DNA of 8,299 nucleotides from Peptostreptococcaceae bacterium (GTDB lineage: Bacteria; Bacillota; Clostridia; Peptostreptococcales; Peptostreptococcaceae). Below the pieces are notes generated by a model. That model was not told the DNA's origin. It saw only the letters and a program-made list of their open reading frames with translations, and ran no database searches. Of the stretch, positions 5,074 through 8,299 are shown piece after piece. Numbering within the stretch: the first letter of the stretch is position 1; every line of letters starts with the position of its first letter. A program made the translations under genes and the position numbers. The stretch is taken from positions 1 to 8,299 of the forward strand of contig JAFOOW010000107.1 in the NCBI GenBank assembly GCA_017425305.1, in the 5' to 3' direction.

Positions 5074-7296
5074 TTATAATACATCTAATGTTGTGTATTC
5101 TTTATTAATTTTCTTTATACCCTGATTATTAAATGCTATTGTTAAGTCTGAACCAACAACAGCAACTACAGTTCCTACACCAAATTTAGGGTGATGAACC
5201 TTTGATCCTAATTTAATATCATCTAAGTTTGACTCAGCTTTAGTTTCTTTTACTGTAGCATTTACTTTTGTAGCTACATTAGCTTTATTTATTGAGTTCA
5301 TATATTTTTGTTTATATTTATCTAATATATTATAATTAGCCTTAGAATAACTTAATTCATTTTCTTCTACATTTAATTTTTCTATACATTCATTAGGAAG
5401 TTCTTCCATAAATCTTGATTGTATAGATGGATTAGTTTTTCCATATAAAGTTCTCTTCTTTGTAAGAGTCATATATAATTCTTTCTTTGCTCTTGTTATA
5501 CCAACATAACAAAGTCTTCTTTCTTCTTCTATATCTGATTCAGCCATAGACCTTACTGCTCTAGATATAGGGAATAGTCCCTCTTCCATTCCAACTAAAA
5601 ATACAACTGGGAATTCTAATCCTTTTGATGTGTGTATAGTCATTAGAGATACTTTATCATTTTCTTCATCTTCACTCTCTGTTGATGTAAGAGCTACATT
5701 TGTTAAGAAAGTCTCTAAATCTTTTTCTTCACTATTATTTTCAAACTCTATAGCTATAGATATAAATTCCTTTAAGTTGTCTATTCTATCTTGAGCTTCT
5801 TCACTTTTATCTTTTTCTAATTCATCTAAGTATCCAGTAACATCTAGTACCTTTTCTATAAGTTTACTTACAGAATATGCATCCTTTATTACTCTTAGAG
5901 TTCCAACTAAATCTACAAATCCATTTATACTTGCTTTAGCCTTTGTAGATATATCTGAGTTTGTATCTATATCTAGCAAAACTGAGAATATACTTTCTTG
6001 TTTTAAGCTTGCTCTATCTTCTATCTTTTCTATAGTTCTAAGACCAATTCCTCTTTTAGGAACATTTATTATTCTTTTTAAAGAGATATCGTCTTGAACA
6101 TTTTGTAATAATCTTAAATATGCAACTAAGTCTTTTATTTCTTTTCTTTCATAGAATTTAGTACCACCATATATATTGTATGGTATTTGACTTCTATTTA
6201 AAGCATCTTCTATAGCACGAGCTTGTGCATTTGCTCTATAAAGTACTGCAAAGTTCTTAAAATCTTTATTTTCTCTACGGTGCATTCTACCTATAGTATC
6301 AGCAACAAATTCAGCTTCTTCCATCTCATCAGAAGCAACTTGTATTTTTATCTTTTCGCCTTCTTTTTGCTCACTCCATAGTTTCTTTCTTTTTCTTTCT
6401 ATGTTGTTTGATATAACTGTATTAGCTGCATCTAGTATTACCTGAGTAGATCTATAGTTTTGTTCTAGCTTTACTACATGAACACTAGTATAGTCTCTTT
6501 CAAACTCAAGTATATTTCTTATATCTGCACCTCTCCAACCATATATACTTTGGTCGTCATCTCCAACAACACATATATTTTGATGTTCTTGTGCTAAAAG
6601 CTTTATAAATTCATATTGAGCTTTACTTGTATCTTGATACTCATCAACCATTATATATTTAAATTTATTTCTATAATAAGCTAGTACACTTTCTTCTTTC
6701 TTTAATAATTCAACCGTCTTTATTATTAAATCATCAAAGTCTAATGCACTATTTCTTTTTAAACGATCTTGATATAGAGTATAAACATCTGCAATTTTGC
6801 TCATTCTTGCATCATTTCTGTGCATAGCTTTATATTCTTGTGGATTTAATAGCTTGTCCTTAGCATCTGATATATAGTTTATAACTGTCTTTGGTTCAAA
6901 TACTTTATCACTTAAATTAAGCTCTTTTAAACAGTCCTTAACTAATGTTAATTGGTCTGGACTATCATAAATTACAAACGATCTATTATATCCTATTTTA
7001 TTTATATCTTTTCTAAGTATTCTTACACAGCATGAGTGGAAAGTAGTTATCCACATATCTTTTACATCTGAATCAATAGTTTCTTCTACTCTCTCTCTCA
7101 TTTCTGTCGCTGCTTTATTTGTAAATGTTATTGCTAGTATATTACTAGGGTGAATACCTTTATCTTGCATAAGATGAGCTATTCTAGTAGTTAAAACCCT
7201 TGTTTTTCCCGATCCTGCTCCAGCTAATATAAGTACTGGACCTTCTGTTTTCAATACCGCTTCTCGTTGGGCGGGATTTAGTGAATCTATGTCCAT
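5074..7296 (-). CDS. pcrA: ATP-dependent 3'-5' DNA helicase PcrA/UvrD (superfamily 1)
   Basis: This helicase unwinds DNA in nucleotide-excision and mismatch-type repair, removes RecA filaments and clears stalled RNA polymerase. All superfamily 1A motifs are intact in the 740 residues: Q motif around Q10, Walker A AGAGSGKT (25-32), TFTNKAA (57-63), Walker B DEYQDT (218-223), motif III GDDDQSIYGWRGAD (245-258), LEQNYRS (277-283), motif V TIHTSKGLEFP (553-563) and motif VI ERRLCYVGITRAKKEL (592-607). After a variable lysine/asparagine-rich linker (about 640-692) comes the carboxy-terminal Tudor-like domain (GSKVHHPKFGVGTVV, from about 697) that in PcrA binds RNA polymerase. The ATG is 6 bases after a perfect AGGAGG (7303-7308). 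It heads a probable operon with the M18 peptidase. ligA, often next to pcrA in Firmicutes, is not downstream here. Confidence 0.98.
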   Translation of the reverse strand: MDIDSLNPAQREAVLKTEGPVLILAGAGSGKTRVLTTRIAHLMQDKGIHPSNILAITFTNKAATEMRERVEETIDSDVKDMWITTFHSCCVRILRKDINKIGYNRSFVIYDSPDQLTLVKDCLKELNLSDKVFEPKTVINYISDAKDKLLNPQEYKAMHRNDARMSKIADVYTLYQDRLKRNSALDFDDLIIKTVELLKKEESVLAYYRNKFKYIMVDEYQDTSKAQYEFIKLLAQEHQNICVVGDDDQSIYGWRGADIRNILEFERDYTSVHVVKLEQNYRSTQVILDAANTVISNNIERKRKKLWSEQKEGEKIKIQVASDEMEEAEFVADTIGRMHRRENKDFKNFAVLYRANAQARAIEDALNRSQIPYNIYGGTKFYERKEIKDLVAYLRLLQNVQDDISLKRIINVPKRGIGLRTIEKIEDRASLKQESIFSVLLDIDTNSDISTKAKASINGFVDLVGTLRVIKDAYSVSKLIEKVLDVTGYLDELEKDKSEEAQDRIDNLKEFISIAIEFENNSEEKDLETFLTNVALTSTESEDEENDKVSLMTIHTSKGLEFPVVFLVGMEEGLFPISRAVRSMAESDIEEERRLCYVGITRAKKELYMTLTKKRTLYGKTNPSIQSRFMEELPNECIEKLNVEENELSYSKANYNILDKYKQKYMNSINKANVATKVNATVKETKAESNLDDIKLGSKVHHPKFGVGTVVAVVGSDLTIAFNNQGIKKINKEYTTLDVL

Positions 7297-7329
7297 TATG
7301 TGCCTCCTGAATTTCTATGTTATATCTAT

Positions 7330-7358
7330 ATTTTAATCGATTATATACATTAATTCAA
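7330..7358 (-). promoter_or_regulatory. Sigma-A promoter of the pcrA operon
   Basis: On the - strand TTGAAT (7353-7358) and TAAAAT (7330-7335) are 17 bases apart. Transcription would start near 7323, giving a leader of about 27 bases that includes the AGGAGG site. A TATAAT within the spacer is an alternative -10, but its -35 is poor. Confidence 0.5.
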
Positions 7359-7393
7359 ATTTATTAATTTCATTTATAATCATATCCATTATA

Positions 7394-7427
7394 ATAAATA
7401 TTTAAAATTATATTTTTAAATATTTAT
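7394..7427. repeat. Perfect 14-bp all-A/T palindrome
   Basis: ATAAATATTTAAAA (7394-7407) and TTTTAAATATTTAT (7414-7427) are exact reverse complements around a six-base loop. The element lies between the rubrerythrin terminator and the pcrA promoter, 36 bases upstream of the pcrA -35. It may be a second terminator-like hairpin, an UP-type AT-rich element, or a cruciform-prone site. Confidence 0.6.
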
Positions 7428-7431
7428 AAAC

Positions 7432-7462
7432 AAAAAAGAGAGACATCATAAGCCTCTCTTTT
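7432..7462 (-). terminator. Intrinsic terminator of the rubrerythrin gene
   Basis: AAAAGAGAG (7434-7442) pairs with CTCTCTTTT (7454-7462) around an 11-base loop. On the - strand a run of six T (7437-7432) ends the structure. It lies 8 bases after the rubrerythrin stop. Confidence 0.85.
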
Positions 7463-7470
7463 AATTTATA

Positions 7471-8016
7471 TTATTTTCCAAAATGTCTGTTTAATAATCC
7501 TAAGAATGCTTTACCATGTCTTGCTTCATCTTTACACATTTCATGAACTGTATCATGTATAGCATCTAATCCTAATTCTTTAGCTCTCTTAGCTAATTTT
7601 AATTTTCCATCTGTTGCTCCGTATTCTGCTTCTACTCTTGCTTCTAAGTTAGCTTTTGTATCTGCTACTACTACTTCTCCTAATAATTCAGCAAACTTTG
7701 ATGCATGTTCTGCTTCTTCGAAAGCTATTCTCTTGTAAGCTTCAGCAACTTCTGGGTATCCTTCTCTATCTGCTTGTCTTGACATAGCTAAGTACATACC
7801 TACTTCTGTACATTCTCCTACGAAGTTAGCTCTTAATCCTTCTATTATTTCTTCATCTACACCTTGTGCAGCACCTATTCTGTGCTCGTCAGCCCAAACT
7901 CTTTCTCCTGATACTTCTTCGAACTTTTCAGCTCCTACTTTACATACTGGACAAACTTCTGGTGCAGTTTCTCCTTCGTGCATATATCCACATACTGTAC
8001 AAACAAACTTTTTCAT
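7471..8016 (-). CDS. rbr: Reverse rubrerythrin (amino-terminal rubredoxin domain plus diiron domain)
   Basis: A cytoplasmic oxygen/peroxide-detoxifying protein of anaerobes. In classical rubrerythrin the rubredoxin-type iron site is at the carboxy end. Here it is at the amino end: C6-x2-C9 and C22-x2-C25 in the first 30 residues. The four-helix ferritin-like domain follows, from about residue 50. Likely diiron ligands are E68, the EAEH motif (E101, H104), a glutamate in the 125-131 stretch and the EARH motif (E164, H167). Characterised relatives in Clostridium take electrons from NADH through a partner reductase and rubredoxin to reduce hydrogen peroxide and oxygen. The 181-residue length fits. 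The ATG follows a GAGGAA site. It has its own terminator and a sigma-B-like promoter (8087-8111), and stands alone between the 5S rRNA and the pcrA operon. Confidence 0.95.
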   Translation of the reverse strand: MKKFVCTVCGYMHEGETAPEVCPVCKVGAEKFEEVSGERVWADEHRIGAAQGVDEEIIEGLRANFVGECTEVGMYLAMSRQADREGYPEVAEAYKRIAFEEAEHASKFAELLGEVVVADTKANLEARVEAEYGATDGKLKLAKRAKELGLDAIHDTVHEMCKDEARHGKAFLGLLNRHFGK

Positions 8017-8072
8017 AATCTATTCCTCACTTATTTTATAATTAATTTATATCAATTTTTATTTATCATCTT

Positions 8073-8078
8073 ATTATA
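8073..8078 (-). promoter_or_regulatory. Possible vegetative -10 box for rubrerythrin
   Basis: The - strand reads TATAAT here, just downstream of the sigma-B-like -10. At normal spacing the -35 region (AATAGT) is poor, so this may be chance in AT-rich DNA or a second, weaker promoter. Confidence 0.25.
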
Positions 8079-8086
8079 GTCTATAT

Positions 8087-8111
8087 ATACCCGCTACTAT
8101 TTGGTCTAAAC
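8087..8111 (-). promoter_or_regulatory. Sigma-B-type promoter of the reverse rubrerythrin gene
   Basis: On the - strand GTTTAG (8106-8111), a 13-base spacer and GGGTAT (8087-8092) match the general-stress sigma-B pattern (GTTTAA, 12-14 bases, GGGTAT in Bacillus; a closely similar pattern in Clostridioides difficile) with one mismatch. GGG is conspicuous in this AT-rich gap. Transcription would start near 8079 with a leader of about 63 bases. Reverse rubrerythrins of C. difficile are, to my knowledge, sigma-B-dependent, which agrees. Confidence 0.65.
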
Positions 8112-8112
8112 A

Positions 8113-8130
8113 TAAAAAGCGAACTTTTTA
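8113..8130. repeat. Small 7-bp hairpin upstream of the sigma-B-type promoter
   Basis: TAAAAAG (8113-8119) and CTTTTTA (8124-8130) flank a four-base loop (CGAA on +, TTCG on -). The short T run on the - strand makes it a possible back-up terminator for rRNA transcripts just before the rubrerythrin promoter. Confidence 0.4.
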
Positions 8131-8149
8131 ATATTTATTATTAATTATA

Positions 8150-8187
8150 TATTTTACATTTTAAATACTTATTTAAAATGTAAAATA
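8150..8187. repeat. Perfect 18-bp inverted repeat after the rRNA operon
   Basis: The arms 8150-8167 and 8170-8187 are exact reverse complements separated by only two bases, centred on TTTAAATACTTATTTAAA. The repeat starts about six bases after the 5S rRNA 3' end. The clear T run (TTTTTT on the - strand, 8192-8187) comes before the hairpin rather than after it. It may act as the rRNA operon terminator or as a 3'-end processing structure. Confidence 0.65.
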
Positions 8188-8192
8188 AAAAA

Positions 8193-8299
<107 letters not shown>

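Noticed and set aside
8017..8192. tRNA genes after the 5S rRNA
   Set aside because: rRNA operons are often followed by tRNAs, but no cloverleaf, T-arm GTTCRA word or CCA-type end is visible in this AT-rich gap.

Overview
The window is chromosomal DNA from a very AT-rich, low-GC Gram-positive anaerobe. I infer the Clostridia, most likely the Peptostreptococcaceae (Clostridioides, Romboutsia or Paraclostridium relatives). The evidence is the strong AG-rich Shine-Dalgarno sites, AT-rich codon use, a manganese-type family II pyrophosphatase, a 'reverse' rubrerythrin and the 5S rRNA sequence. The species is not fixed by what I can see.

Layout. Only one gene, ppaC, is on the + strand. Everything else is on the - strand, so read the rest from right to left. 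At the right edge (about 8193-8299) is the 3' part of a 5S rRNA, the end of an rRNA operon that continues outside the window. It is followed by a perfect 18-bp inverted repeat, then a reverse rubrerythrin (7471-8016) behind a sigma-B-like promoter. After a terminator and an all-A/T palindrome comes a probable transcription unit with its own promoter: the DNA helicase pcrA, then an M18 aminopeptidase 23 bases downstream, then a patatin-like phospholipase behind a hairpin. A NadR-kinase-like P-loop ATPase and a cyclophilin follow, each with its own promoter. The cyclophilin converges on ppaC. The gap between these two genes holds a shared bidirectional terminator and a complex nested palindrome of about 115 bp that looks like a small repetitive element. 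At the left edge a membrane-anchored DUF4230-like gene is transcribed divergently from ppaC and is cut by the window end.

How the genes relate. This is mostly a housekeeping stretch: pyrophosphate removal, protein folding, peptide turnover, DNA repair and peroxide/oxygen detoxification. No defence system, prophage, transposase or CRISPR is visible, and I do not see a complete new multi-gene system. The parts that merit attention are the sigma-B-type promoter of the rubrerythrin, the structured element between ppaC and the cyclophilin gene, the uncharacterised P-loop ATPase, and several dyads sitting on promoters or leaders.
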